This document shows, in pieces, positions 27,174-35,451 of a DNA stretch of 64,000 nt. This stretch comes from SELP01 sp035969385 (GTDB lineage Bacteria; Pseudomonadota; Alphaproteobacteria; Rhodobacterales; Rhodobacteraceae). The notes beneath the pieces are model-generated. The model was not told where the DNA came from, made no database searches, and worked only from the letters and a program-made list of their open reading frames with translations. The DNA lies in NCBI RefSeq assembly GCF_035969385.1, contig NZ_JAYKKJ010000001.1, positions 1 through 64,000 of the forward strand. Direction: 5' to 3'. The position numbers and the translations under genes were made by a program. The first letter of the stretch is position 1. Each line of letters opens with the position of its first letter.

Positions 27174-28073
27174 ATGTCTGACACCCCAAACAAGACCGGC
27201 GACACCAAGGGCCGTGGACCGGGTGACTGGCTGCAAGCCAAGGTCGTCCTGTCGCTCTTGTGGTTTTTGCGCCTCTTGCCCTACCCAAAACGCGTGGCCG
27301 TCGGCGGATGGTTGTTCCAGCATCTGTTGGCGCCCGTGGCGGGCCACCGAAAGCGCATTCGCGCCAATCTTGCCCTTGTCTGGTCTGACCTGCCGCGCGA
27401 TCGGGTGGAGGACCTTGTCCGGCAAGTTCCCAATTTCGTCGGCCGGACCGTAACCGAGCTCTTTTCACCGCGCGATTTTTCCGAGGTCGCACGACAGGCA
27501 CCAGTCACCGGCCCGGGTCTTGCGGTCCTCGAAGAATGCAGGGCGGCTGGGCGGCCCGTCATCCTCGTCTCCGGACATTTCGGGAACTACGACGTGGTGC
27601 GCGCAGGACTGGGCGCGCGCGGGTTCGAGATCGGCGCGCTGTATCGCCCAATGGACAACCGGTATTTCAATGACGCCTATCTCGCCTCGATCCTTCAGAT
27701 CGGGGCCCCGCTGTTTCCCCGTGGCCGGGAAGGCATGGCAGACATGGTGCGTTTTCTGAAACGGGGCGGGGCACTGGCCGTCCTGATTGACCAGCACATG
27801 CGGCAAGGCGAACCACTGAATTTTTTTGGCAAGACGGCCATGACGGCGACCTCGACCGCGAAGCTCGCGATCAAATACGACGCGCCGATTGTCCCCTTCT
27901 ATTCGATCCGCCAACCCGATGGACTTTCATTCGAACTGGTTCTGGAGGCACCGGTCGAACGAGGGACCGCCGAAGAAATGACCCAGGCCTTGAATGACAG
28001 TCTGGAAGCGCGCGTCCGCGCAAATCCGGAACAATGGCTGTGGAGCCACCGTCGCTGGAAGGGGGCTAAGTAA
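27174..28073 (+). CDS. lipid A biosynthesis-type acyltransferase (LpxL/HtrB family)
   Basis: A 299-residue inner-membrane acyltransferase with one hydrophobic segment near residues 23-36 and the catalytic HxxxxD motif in SGHFGNYD (His135, Asp140). YRPMDNRYFND, LFPRGREGM and IDQHMRQGEPLNFFGK are typical LpxL/LpxM features. Family members add secondary acyl chains to Kdo-lipid A or related lipids. ATG at 27174 is preferred over TTG at 27168. It is divergent from the oxoprolinase-type gene and convergent with the HlyD gene. Confidence 0.86.
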   Translation: MSDTPNKTGDTKGRGPGDWLQAKVVLSLLWFLRLLPYPKRVAVGGWLFQHLLAPVAGHRKRIRANLALVWSDLPRDRVEDLVRQVPNFVGRTVTELFSPRDFSEVARQAPVTGPGLAVLEECRAAGRPVILVSGHFGNYDVVRAGLGARGFEIGALYRPMDNRYFNDAYLASILQIGAPLFPRGREGMADMVRFLKRGGALAVLIDQHMRQGEPLNFFGKTAMTATSTAKLAIKYDAPIVPFYSIRQPDGLSFELVLEAPVERGTAEEMTQALNDSLEARVRANPEQWLWSHRRWKGAK

Positions 28074-28081
28074 GGCCCCCG

Positions 28082-29317
28082 TTAGCCGTTGCCCCTTGGG
28101 GCGACCTGTGCCCCATCCGCCAATCCAGCAGATGGATAGAGGATCACGGGATCGCCTTCGGACAGCCCTGACATCACCTCGGTTTGGATCCCGTCGCTAT
28201 GTCCCAATTCGACCGGGGTCAGCCGCGCGATGCCGTCGACAACCCGGAAGAGAGCCCAGCCGTCGCTTTCCCGGAACAAAGCGCTGGATGGAACCTTCAG
28301 AACATCATCCGCCTGCCAGATGATGATCCGCGCCTCCAGCCGGTAGCCATGGCCAAGGCTGGGCCGCGCCTCGGGCGGGCTGAGCATGTCGACCACGACC
28401 CCGACGCGCTGTTCTTCCACGCCCAGCGCAGAATATTTCGTGACTCCGAACGGGTCGATCCGGGCGACCCGCCCCTCAAGCGCGACGGGTCCGCCCCAAT
28501 CCTCCAGGCTGACCAGATCGCCCACAGTGACCTGCACCGCGTCCGAGGAAATCAGGTCCACGACGACCTCAAGGTCATTTTCAATATTGCCGATCTCCAT
28601 CACCGGCGCACCGGCGGGCAAGATGGTTTCGCTTTCCTGCACGATCCGCAAGATCCGACCGGTGATCGGGGCGTAGAGCGGGATCTCGTCGCCGGACGCC
28701 CCGCCGATCGCATTGGCCAGCGACACGTCGTCGAAACCGATAAGCTGGGCGCGGGCATTGTTCAGTTCCGCCTCGCGGATGGAAATTGCGGCGCGGGCGG
28801 TATCAAGGCTGGCCCGGGCGGCGCGGGCGGCGCTTTGCGCCCGGTCCAGCGCCGCCTGACTGACGATTTCGCTATCGAACAGGCTTTGGGTGCGCTGCAA
28901 ATCGGACTCTGCAAGATCATCTGCGGCGATGGCCGCGTTCAGATCGGCCTGCGCCACACGCAGCGCCGCCTCTGCCGCCTGAACGGCCGCATGCGCCTGT
29001 TCGCGGGTCCGCACGTCCAGCGCGGCAGGGTTAGTTGGCCGCATCTGGGCCACGACCGTTTCACCGCCGGTCACCTGATCGCCGGGATGCACCTGCACCC
29101 GCAGCAGGCGGCCCGCGACCGGGGTCGACACGACATAGGCCTCGCGCACACGGGTGCGCCCCTCTTCGTCGATGGTGACCTGAAGATCGCCGCGCACGAC
29201 CTGTCCCATATCGACCAGGGTCGGTTGCGGCCAGAAGGCGGCGGTCAGCGCCCCGCCGACGGCAACCGCCGCCAGAAGGGTCAGAAAACTACGGGACAAT
29301 TTACGGCGACGGGCCAT
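28082..29317 (-). CDS. HlyD/MacA-like periplasmic adaptor of an ABC exporter
   Basis: A 411-residue membrane-fusion protein: N-terminal membrane anchor (about 10-28), a lipoyl-like half (VSTPVAGRLLRVQVHPGDQV), a long Ala/Gln-rich coiled coil (about 105-195), the second lipoyl half (LYAPITGRILRI) and a beta-barrel domain. Such adaptors link an inner-membrane pump to an outer-membrane channel. It is the last of three genes with the FtsX permease and ATPase, seven bases after the permease stop, so the pump is of the MacAB type and not RND. No outer-membrane channel is encoded nearby. Confidence 0.87.
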   Translation of the reverse strand: MARRRKLSRSFLTLLAAVAVGGALTAAFWPQPTLVDMGQVVRGDLQVTIDEEGRTRVREAYVVSTPVAGRLLRVQVHPGDQVTGGETVVAQMRPTNPAALDVRTREQAHAAVQAAEAALRVAQADLNAAIAADDLAESDLQRTQSLFDSEIVSQAALDRAQSAARAARASLDTARAAISIREAELNNARAQLIGFDDVSLANAIGGASGDEIPLYAPITGRILRIVQESETILPAGAPVMEIGNIENDLEVVVDLISSDAVQVTVGDLVSLEDWGGPVALEGRVARIDPFGVTKYSALGVEEQRVGVVVDMLSPPEARPSLGHGYRLEARIIIWQADDVLKVPSSALFRESDGWALFRVVDGIARLTPVELGHSDGIQTEVMSGLSEGDPVILYPSAGLADGAQVAPRGNG

Positions 29318-29324
29318 GGCACGG

Positions 29325-31691
29325 TCACTCCCTTGTCTTGAGGGCTTCGATCATATCGGCCCGGTCAATATCGCGTTTCACAAGCCAACCGGACAACAGG
29401 GCCGCCGCGACAACCACGGCGATGGCAAGGCCCTGCGCCTGCGGCGCAAAGATGACGGGGATCTGGTAAAGTTCGGTCGAAAACCCGGCGGCGATGCCGG
29501 ACGACAGGGACCGCCCGATCAGGATGCCCAAGGGCAGCGCGGCCAGAACGACCACGGCCAGTTCCCCCAGCAGGACAAAGGCCGTTTCCCCGGTATGGAA
29601 ACCGATCACCCGCAGGCTGGCCAGATCGCGGGACCGTTCGGCCTGCGCCACGCGGGCGGCATTGTAGACGATCCCGAATGTGATGATGAAGGCCATGAAC
29701 CCCATGACATAGCGGATCGACCCGGCCCCACTGTCCATGATGGTCTGGAAGGCGGCCAATGCCTCGGTCCGCAGGCTGACACCGGCGACCACCGGCATGT
29801 CCTTCAGCGCGGCATGAACCGAGGCCTGACGGTCGGGATCAACGGCAAGATAGGCCCCGCTGACCCGCCCCGGTTCGCCCAGCAATCGGTTCAGCGCCGC
29901 CAGATCCATATAGGCGGGCGACCCCATCAGGCTGTCCGCAATCCCGGTGACAGGAACGGTCAGCACCGGCTGGCTCCCCTCGCGCACCTCGACCGTCACC
30001 GGGTCGCCCGGTTCCAACGCGAGGATCGAGGCCAGCGCGGTCGACAGGACGACCCCCCGTTCTGGCAGGGCGATGGGCTGTTCGTTGGCGTCCAAAGCCC
30101 GGAACAGATGCGCCCCCGGCGCCAGACCGGTGATCGCGCCCTGATGGTCCAAACGCCCGTTGCGGAACACGACCGGCACTTGCCGCACCGGCTCGGCCAG
30201 GGTGATCCCGTCCATCCGGGCCAGTTCAAGGATCGTCTTGTCTGACGCCGGATAGGCGAATGTCACAGTCGCGTCGGACCGGTCGATCACGTTGAACGTC
30301 CGGTCAAGCGCCACATCGAACCCTTCGTAGATCGTCAGCATCCCAAGGCTGAGCCCCATGCCCGCTGCGATTCCAAAGACGGCCCCCGCCATCCGCCCCG
30401 GTTGCCGCGTGATCCGGCGCAGGACCATCCGGCTGGGCTGGTCCAGCCATTGCGACAACCCGGCCCCGAACCGCCCTGTCCGGCTGTAGTCGGGCGGTGT
30501 GGGCGGGCGCATCGCCTCGGCCGGGGCAAGCCGGAAGATGCGCCGAAGTACGAACAACCCGCCGATGGAGGCGACAAAGACACTGGTCGCGATCCCCGTC
30601 AAAAACGAAGCCGGTTCGAGCCGGAACAGGAGAAATGGAAACTTGTAGTAGGTTGTATAGACCGGGATCATCGCCCGCCCCGCCGCGATCCCCAAAAGGC
30701 ACCCGAGCAACGCCCCGCCCAACGCGATGGTCAGCACAAGCTGCATATAGTGCCAGCCCACCTCGCCATTGCGGTAGCCGAAGGCCTTCATCAGGCCGAT
30801 TTCTTCGCGTTCTGACTGCACGAGGCGGCTGATCACGATGTAAAGAAGGAAGGCCGCAACGGCGAGAAAGATCGGCGGGACGCCGGTCGAGGACACCTCC
30901 AGCCCGGCGATTTCCTCGGACACGAATCGGTTCGAGAACTGATCAGCCAACCCATATGCGCCCGGCCCGCCAAAAGGCGACAGAACCCGGTCGATCGCAT
31001 CCAGCACCGCCTCTTCCCGCGCGTTGCGGGTCAGGGACACCAGCGCCTCGTTAAAGGCCCCTTCCAGATCATAGGCTGCCGCTAGGACAGAACGGTTCAT
31101 CCAGATCACCCCGAACCGGGCGTCATCGGGCACGAATTCGCCCGGTGCGGTCGTATAGAGGAATTCCGGCGATTGCGCGGTTCCGACAATCAGCAGGCTG
31201 CGGCGGGCGCCATTCATGGTGGTCCGGATCCGGTCGCCGGGCCGCAACCCGTTAGCCGCCGCAAATCCGTCAAGCAGCAGTATCTCTTCTGGTCGCGACC
31301 TGTCGATCATCCGGCCTGCCGTCAGCAGGATGTCGTTCAGGCGCGGCGCACCGTGTTCGGGCAAGGACAAGGTCCGCGCCGATACCGGCAGATCCCGCCC
31401 CGCAATATCGACCAGCGCCATGCCGGTGATCCGGGTTTCCACCTGCGCCACCCCGTCGATCCGCGCCAGCGTTTCCGCGACCCGCTCCGGGGCCCGGGCC
31501 AACGGGGCAAAGACATCGGCCAGCCGGTAGCGGTCGTAATAGGCGTTTCGGGTTTCTGTGAGGGACAGAACAAGCCCGGTCATCATCACCTGCATCGCCA
31601 CGCCGATGGCAATGACAAGACCGATGGCGATGGCCTGCCCCTTCATCCGCCACAGGTCGCGGGTCAGTTTCGCGTGCAGCGGCGTCACCAC
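29325..31691 (-). CDS. FtsX-like ABC transporter permease
   Basis: A 788-residue permease with two FtsX domains: one N-terminal transmembrane helix (about 17-40), a large periplasmic region, three helices around 275-375, a second helix near 425-445, another periplasmic region and three final helices (about 645-780). This duplicated layout occurs in large MacB/LolCE-like exporters that act mechanically on periplasmic substrates rather than by alternating access. The GTG start overlaps the ATPase stop; a second GTG at 31688 would give a classic GTGA overlap. The substrate is unknown. Confidence 0.88.
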   Translation of the reverse strand: MVTPLHAKLTRDLWRMKGQAIAIGLVIAIGVAMQVMMTGLVLSLTETRNAYYDRYRLADVFAPLARAPERVAETLARIDGVAQVETRITGMALVDIAGRDLPVSARTLSLPEHGAPRLNDILLTAGRMIDRSRPEEILLLDGFAAANGLRPGDRIRTTMNGARRSLLIVGTAQSPEFLYTTAPGEFVPDDARFGVIWMNRSVLAAAYDLEGAFNEALVSLTRNAREEAVLDAIDRVLSPFGGPGAYGLADQFSNRFVSEEIAGLEVSSTGVPPIFLAVAAFLLYIVISRLVQSEREEIGLMKAFGYRNGEVGWHYMQLVLTIALGGALLGCLLGIAAGRAMIPVYTTYYKFPFLLFRLEPASFLTGIATSVFVASIGGLFVLRRIFRLAPAEAMRPPTPPDYSRTGRFGAGLSQWLDQPSRMVLRRITRQPGRMAGAVFGIAAGMGLSLGMLTIYEGFDVALDRTFNVIDRSDATVTFAYPASDKTILELARMDGITLAEPVRQVPVVFRNGRLDHQGAITGLAPGAHLFRALDANEQPIALPERGVVLSTALASILALEPGDPVTVEVREGSQPVLTVPVTGIADSLMGSPAYMDLAALNRLLGEPGRVSGAYLAVDPDRQASVHAALKDMPVVAGVSLRTEALAAFQTIMDSGAGSIRYVMGFMAFIITFGIVYNAARVAQAERSRDLASLRVIGFHTGETAFVLLGELAVVVLAALPLGILIGRSLSSGIAAGFSTELYQIPVIFAPQAQGLAIAVVVAAALLSGWLVKRDIDRADMIEALKTRE

Positions 31692-32410
31692 TCGATCTCC
31701 TCGGGAGCCTTGCGGGTCTTGTTCTTCACCACCTGACGTATCTCGCCGTCGGCGAAATGAATCACCCGGTCAGCCATGGCCGCGGTCGCGGCGGCGTGGG
31801 TCACGATCAGGATCGTGGTGCCCAGCCTGTCGTTCACATCCCGCAACACCCGCAGCACGGCCCGGCCGGTCGTGCTGTCCAAAGCGCCGGTTGGTTCATC
31901 GCAGAACAGAACCTCCGGTTCCTTGGCGACGGCGCGGGCGATGGCAACTCGCTGCTGTTCGCCGCCCGACAGCTGCGCCGGGAAGTGATCCACCCGTTCC
32001 GACAGGCCCACAAGGGACAGCGCGGCCTCGGGTTCCATTGGATGGCGCGCGATTTCGGTCACCAATTCGACGTTCTCGCGTGCAGTCAGGCTGGGCATGA
32101 GGTTGTAGAACTGGAAGACAAACCCGACATGGTCGCGCCGATAGGCGGTCAATGCCCGGTCGGTCATCTCGGTCAGGCAGTCGTCACCGAAGTGGGCCTC
32201 GCCCGATGTGGCCCGATCCAGCCCGCCAAGGATATTCAGAAGGGTTGATTTGCCGCTGCCAGACGGCCCCAGAAGCACGACGATCTCGCCCGACTTGATC
32301 TCAAGATCGACGCCGCGCAGCGCGTGCACGGCACTGTGTCCCTCGCCATAGGTTTTGGTTAGACCCTTGGCGCGGAACGCGGTTTTCGATTTGTCCTGCG
32401 GTTCGTCCAT
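31685..32410 (-). CDS. ABC transporter ATPase (MacB/LolD type)
   Basis: A 241-residue ATPase with Walker A GPSGSGKST (48-56), signature LSGGEQQR (147-154) and Walker B/D-loop CDEPTGALD (170-178). The GALD form of the D loop is usual in LolD/MacB/FtsE-type ATPases that partner FtsX permeases. It is the first gene of the three-gene exporter operon. Confidence 0.92.
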   Translation of the reverse strand: MDEPQDKSKTAFRAKGLTKTYGEGHSAVHALRGVDLEIKSGEIVVLLGPSGSGKSTLLNILGGLDRATSGEAHFGDDCLTEMTDRALTAYRRDHVGFVFQFYNLMPSLTARENVELVTEIARHPMEPEAALSLVGLSERVDHFPAQLSGGEQQRVAIARAVAKEPEVLFCDEPTGALDSTTGRAVLRVLRDVNDRLGTTILIVTHAAATAAMADRVIHFADGEIRQVVKNKTRKAPEEIEW

Positions 32411-32452
32411 GCCTCACCCTAGCAGGATCAGCGGTCCAAACCCTGATCCTAG

Positions 32453-32941
32453 TCAAACGTCGCGCAATTTCGCCGTGATGTCAGCAACCTGTTCGGCCAC
32501 CGGCAGTGCGGGATCGCACAAGATAGGTGCCTCTTCGGCGGTGGGCGGTTCAAGGGTCGCGAACTGACTGTCCAACAGGGAAGGTGGCATGAAATGATCC
32601 GCCCGCCCCGCCATGCGCTGCGCCGTCAGTGCTGGTTTGGCATCGATGTAGACCAGCGTCAGCCCTGCAACCCCGTCCCGCAGCCTGTCCCGATAGGCCT
32701 TTCGCAGTGCGGAACAGGCGAGAACCACGTCGCCACCCTCTGCCATTGCCGCCGCGCAGGTATCAAGCCAGGGCCAGCGCATTGCATCGGTCAGCGGCTG
32801 ACCGGCGGCCATATGGGCGACGTTTTCGGCCGGATGTAGGTCATCGGCGTCTATGAACGCAGCGCCCAAGGCATCGGCCAACGCGGCCCCCAAGGTGGAT
32901 TTTCCCGATCCCGACACCCCCATGACAACGATCTTCTGCAT
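32453..32941 (-). CDS. gntK: gluconokinase
   Basis: A 162-residue small P-loop kinase with Walker A GVSGSGKST (8-16), the substrate-binding DADDLHP segment and ACSALRKAYRDRLR, all typical of GntK, which phosphorylates gluconate to 6-phosphogluconate for the Entner-Doudoroff or pentose phosphate route. It starts three bases after the LOG-family gene, so the two are likely co-transcribed. No gluconate transporter is nearby. Confidence 0.93.
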   Translation of the reverse strand: MQKIVVMGVSGSGKSTLGAALADALGAAFIDADDLHPAENVAHMAAGQPLTDAMRWPWLDTCAAAMAEGGDVVLACSALRKAYRDRLRDGVAGLTLVYIDAKPALTAQRMAGRADHFMPPSLLDSQFATLEPPTAEEAPILCDPALPVAEQVADITAKLRDV

Positions 32942-32944
32942 GGC

Positions 32945-33790
32945 TCAGCGTCCCGGAATCGCGCCCCTCCGTTCGCCCTTGCCTTCCCATGAATCGATGA
33001 CAGCAAGCGCATCTTCGGCGGTTTCGACAAAGCGGAACAGGTTCAGGTCTTCATCCGAAATCGTGCCAGCGTCGGCCAGCGCGTCCCAGTTGACGATCTT
33101 TTCCCAGAAGGCGCGTCCGAACAGTAGGAACGGCACACGTTCCATGCGGCCGGTTTGGATCAGGGTCAGGCTTTCGAACAATTCGTCCAATGTCCCGAAC
33201 CCGCCGGGGAAGACGCAGATCGCCTTGGCCCGCATCAGGAAATGCATCTTGCGGATCGCGAAATAGTGGAAGTTGAAGCACAGCTCCGGGGTGACGTATT
33301 CGTTTGGGGCCTGTTCGTGTGGCAACACGATGTTCAGCCCGATCGACTTCCCCCCGGCCTCTGCTGCGCCGCGACTTCCGGCCTCCATCACCCCCGGGCC
33401 GCCACCGGTGACGATGACGTTTTCAAGGCCCCCGTTCGCCTGTCCCTTCTCAGTGACTAGACGGGCAAAGCGCCGGGCTTCCTCGTAGTAGGCGGACAGA
33501 TCGGCAAGGGTCTTGGTCCGGGCCGTGTCCTTCTTTGCGGGCTCTGGAATGCGCGCGCCGCCGAACAGCACGATGGTGGAATTGATCCCGGCCTCGTTCA
33601 TCATCAACTCAGGCTTGAGCAGCTCCAGCTGCAAGCGAACCGGGCGCAACTCGTCCCGGCACAGGAAATCGTCATCCGCAAAGGCAAGCCGATAGGCGGG
33701 CGACCGGGTTTGCGCGGTATCGGGGATATGGGTCGCGGCTTCGCGGTCCTGATGGCTGTGGCGAAAGGGGTGACGGCGGTGTTCATTCAT
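32945..33790 (-). CDS. LOG-family nucleotide 5'-monophosphate phosphoribohydrolase
   Basis: A 281-residue Rossmann-fold protein of the LOG/TIGR00730 group. Signature PGGFGTLDE at 195-203 with the preceding RK pair (180-181) forms the active site that cuts the N-glycosidic bond of nucleoside monophosphates, including cytokinin ribosides. It is often misnamed lysine decarboxylase. An N-terminal extension of about 70 residues marks the longer type II LOG-like subgroup. Confidence 0.87.
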   Translation of the reverse strand: MNEHRRHPFRHSHQDREAATHIPDTAQTRSPAYRLAFADDDFLCRDELRPVRLQLELLKPELMMNEAGINSTIVLFGGARIPEPAKKDTARTKTLADLSAYYEEARRFARLVTEKGQANGGLENVIVTGGGPGVMEAGSRGAAEAGGKSIGLNIVLPHEQAPNEYVTPELCFNFHYFAIRKMHFLMRAKAICVFPGGFGTLDELFESLTLIQTGRMERVPFLLFGRAFWEKIVNWDALADAGTISDEDLNLFRFVETAEDALAVIDSWEGKGERRGAIPGR

Positions 33791-33853
33791 GGCCCGGTCC
33801 TCGTAAGTCTTGGTTGGTTATGCCTACCGCCTGCCACGCCGCATGGCCAGCGT

Positions 33854-34477
33854 TCAGCCAGCAGCGATCAGGGAAAACCGGTGATCCCTGGCGATCAGGG
33901 TTTCGACCCAGTCCCGTTCGGCATTGAAATCATGCGGGACCTGATCGCCCGTGCGGGCGCCGGACAAGGACTGCGATGCAAAGAAATCGAATCCGTAAAG
34001 GGCGACCTTGTTCGTCGGCAGCCGTGACAAAAGATCGATCACCATCAGCCCTGTCGTGGGCCGCCCTTCGATCGCCGAAGATAGGCGCTGATGCTCTGCC
34101 CGCGGAAAAAGATAGAACCCGGCGTTTTGTACGAAACCATAGGGCAGGCGCTTGCGCTTTGGTGTCATCCAAAGCCGCCTTGACGGGGCGCGGGCTGTAA
34201 CGATTGCCGCATCCACAGGGATCGAAATCGCCAGCCAATCGGTTCGCGCCCCATGCGATTTGACCGACGGGATCGGCGCGGAATTGATCCGCACCACGAT
34301 ATCCGCCGCGTCGATCATGGGTCCAAGGTCCGTTGCCTCCAAAGATCGGGCGTTGCCGACGACCGCGACCGATTTGTCGGCGGTTTCCGCAGACAGGGCG
34401 GACAGGTCATCTGACAGGCGTTCAAGCGCCCGATCGTCTTTGCGCAACTTGGCAAGGGTGAAGGCCAGCCGGTTCAT
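33854..34477 (-). CDS. GT29 (sialyltransferase-like) glycosyltransferase
   Basis: A 207-residue protein with sialyl-motif-like segments: VAVVGNARSLE (37-47), DIVVRINSAP (59-68), TGLMVIDLL (about 146-154) and YGFDFF (about 165). These correspond to the L and S motif regions of family GT29. No membrane anchor is present, so it is cytoplasmic. It overlaps the pyruvyltransferase-like gene by ATGA, and that gene overlaps waaA the same way, so the three form one coupled operon. The donor could be a nonulosonic or Kdo-like sugar given the WaaA neighbour; this is inference. Confidence 0.8.
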   Translation of the reverse strand: MNRLAFTLAKLRKDDRALERLSDDLSALSAETADKSVAVVGNARSLEATDLGPMIDAADIVVRINSAPIPSVKSHGARTDWLAISIPVDAAIVTARAPSRRLWMTPKRKRLPYGFVQNAGFYLFPRAEHQRLSSAIEGRPTTGLMVIDLLSRLPTNKVALYGFDFFASQSLSGARTGDQVPHDFNAERDWVETLIARDHRFSLIAAG

Positions 34478-35451
34478 ACAAGACCCGCGATACGGTTGAA
34501 AAGGTCCGCTGCCCGGTCCTGCGCAAGGGCCTTGTACGCCCTGAGATTGGTCAACTCCGTCTGGTCGAAAGGTGGTGGGACCGGCAAGGACGACAGCGCC
34601 TCTACCGGGACGACCCGAGCAGGGTTCAACCCGGCATCGGCAACCAGAACCTGAACCTTGGACGTGACAGAACCGACAGCCAGAAACGGCAGCTCTGCCA
34701 ACAGGGAGTAGCACAGCCCATGGAACCGCCCCGTGACGTGGCCTGCCGCATTCGACAGAATGTGCAGATAGGCCGCTTCGTCCGGAGCCATCGTGAAGGC
34801 CGGAACCTTGCCTGAATAGACCCCGTTATAGACGCGCCACAACAATTGATGGGCGGGCCAATGCCGCCATATTGCCGAAGACAGCGTCTTGGACGGGACA
34901 TAGGTCGCCTGTTGACTTTGGGCATAGCGCGCAAGGTGGGTGCGGACCGAATGCCGAACGCTGTCACCAACCACAAGCCCCGCCCGATAGCCCGCAGGCA
35001 CCTGCACCCGTTCAGACAGGGACAGGTCGGGCACAAGGATCGCCTGCCCAACCCCAGCCGCCACGAGGTTCGCATGGCTGGCGCTGTCCCGTGCGGAAAC
35101 AAGGGCGCAGCGTCTGATCACCTCTGCCCAGTCCGGCGGATTGTCTTGCCAGATGGTGTTGACGATCGCCACCGGCTTGCCTCGCGCGGCGGGATGGTCA
35201 ACGACATCAAGAAGGCGCTGTCCCTTGTCACTTCCGCTATGAAACGTCCCCTCGCCGTTGATGACGATCAGATCGGCCTGACCGAGCCGGTCGACAAAGC
35301 CCGGGGTCCGGGTCCAATCGGTATGGGCAAGCGCGGTTGCCGTGATGTTGATCCCGCGCGCCGTCAGGCCGGACTTCAGCAACCGGGACACCCGGCTGCA
35401 CCCGTGGTGGTATCGGGCCGAAGTATCGTTCAGCAAAACAGCTCTGGTCAT
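34474..35451 (-). CDS. polysaccharide pyruvyltransferase-like protein
   Basis: A 325-residue protein that resembles the polysaccharide pyruvyl transferase fold: NGEGTFH (65-71), ARDSASHANL (120-129) and the hallmark GRFHGLCYSLL (241-251). Such proteins add pyruvate ketals to glycans, or act as glycosyltransferases. It is flanked with 4-base overlaps by a GT29 gene and waaA, which places it in LPS or surface-glycan decoration. Family match is by motif; the actual reaction is not shown. Confidence 0.75.
   Translation of the reverse strand: MTRAVLLNDTSARYHHGCSRVSRLLKSGLTARGINITATALAHTDWTRTPGFVDRLGQADLIVINGEGTFHSGSDKGQRLLDVVDHPAARGKPVAIVNTIWQDNPPDWAEVIRRCALVSARDSASHANLVAAGVGQAILVPDLSLSERVQVPAGYRAGLVVGDSVRHSVRTHLARYAQSQQATYVPSKTLSSAIWRHWPAHQLLWRVYNGVYSGKVPAFTMAPDEAAYLHILSNAAGHVTGRFHGLCYSLLAELPFLAVGSVTSKVQVLVADAGLNPARVVPVEALSSLPVPPPFDQTELTNLRAYKALAQDRAADLFNRIAGLV

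Noticed and set aside
28062..28088. GGGGGC/GCCCCC inverted repeat at the acyltransferase stop considered as terminator
   Set aside because: Short stem, long loop and no T tract; it largely overlaps coding sequence.
33854..33915. Possibility that the GT29 gene is truncated (207 residues)
   Set aside because: All sialyl-motif-like segments are present and bacterial GT29 proteins of this length without a membrane anchor are plausible, so no pseudogene call.
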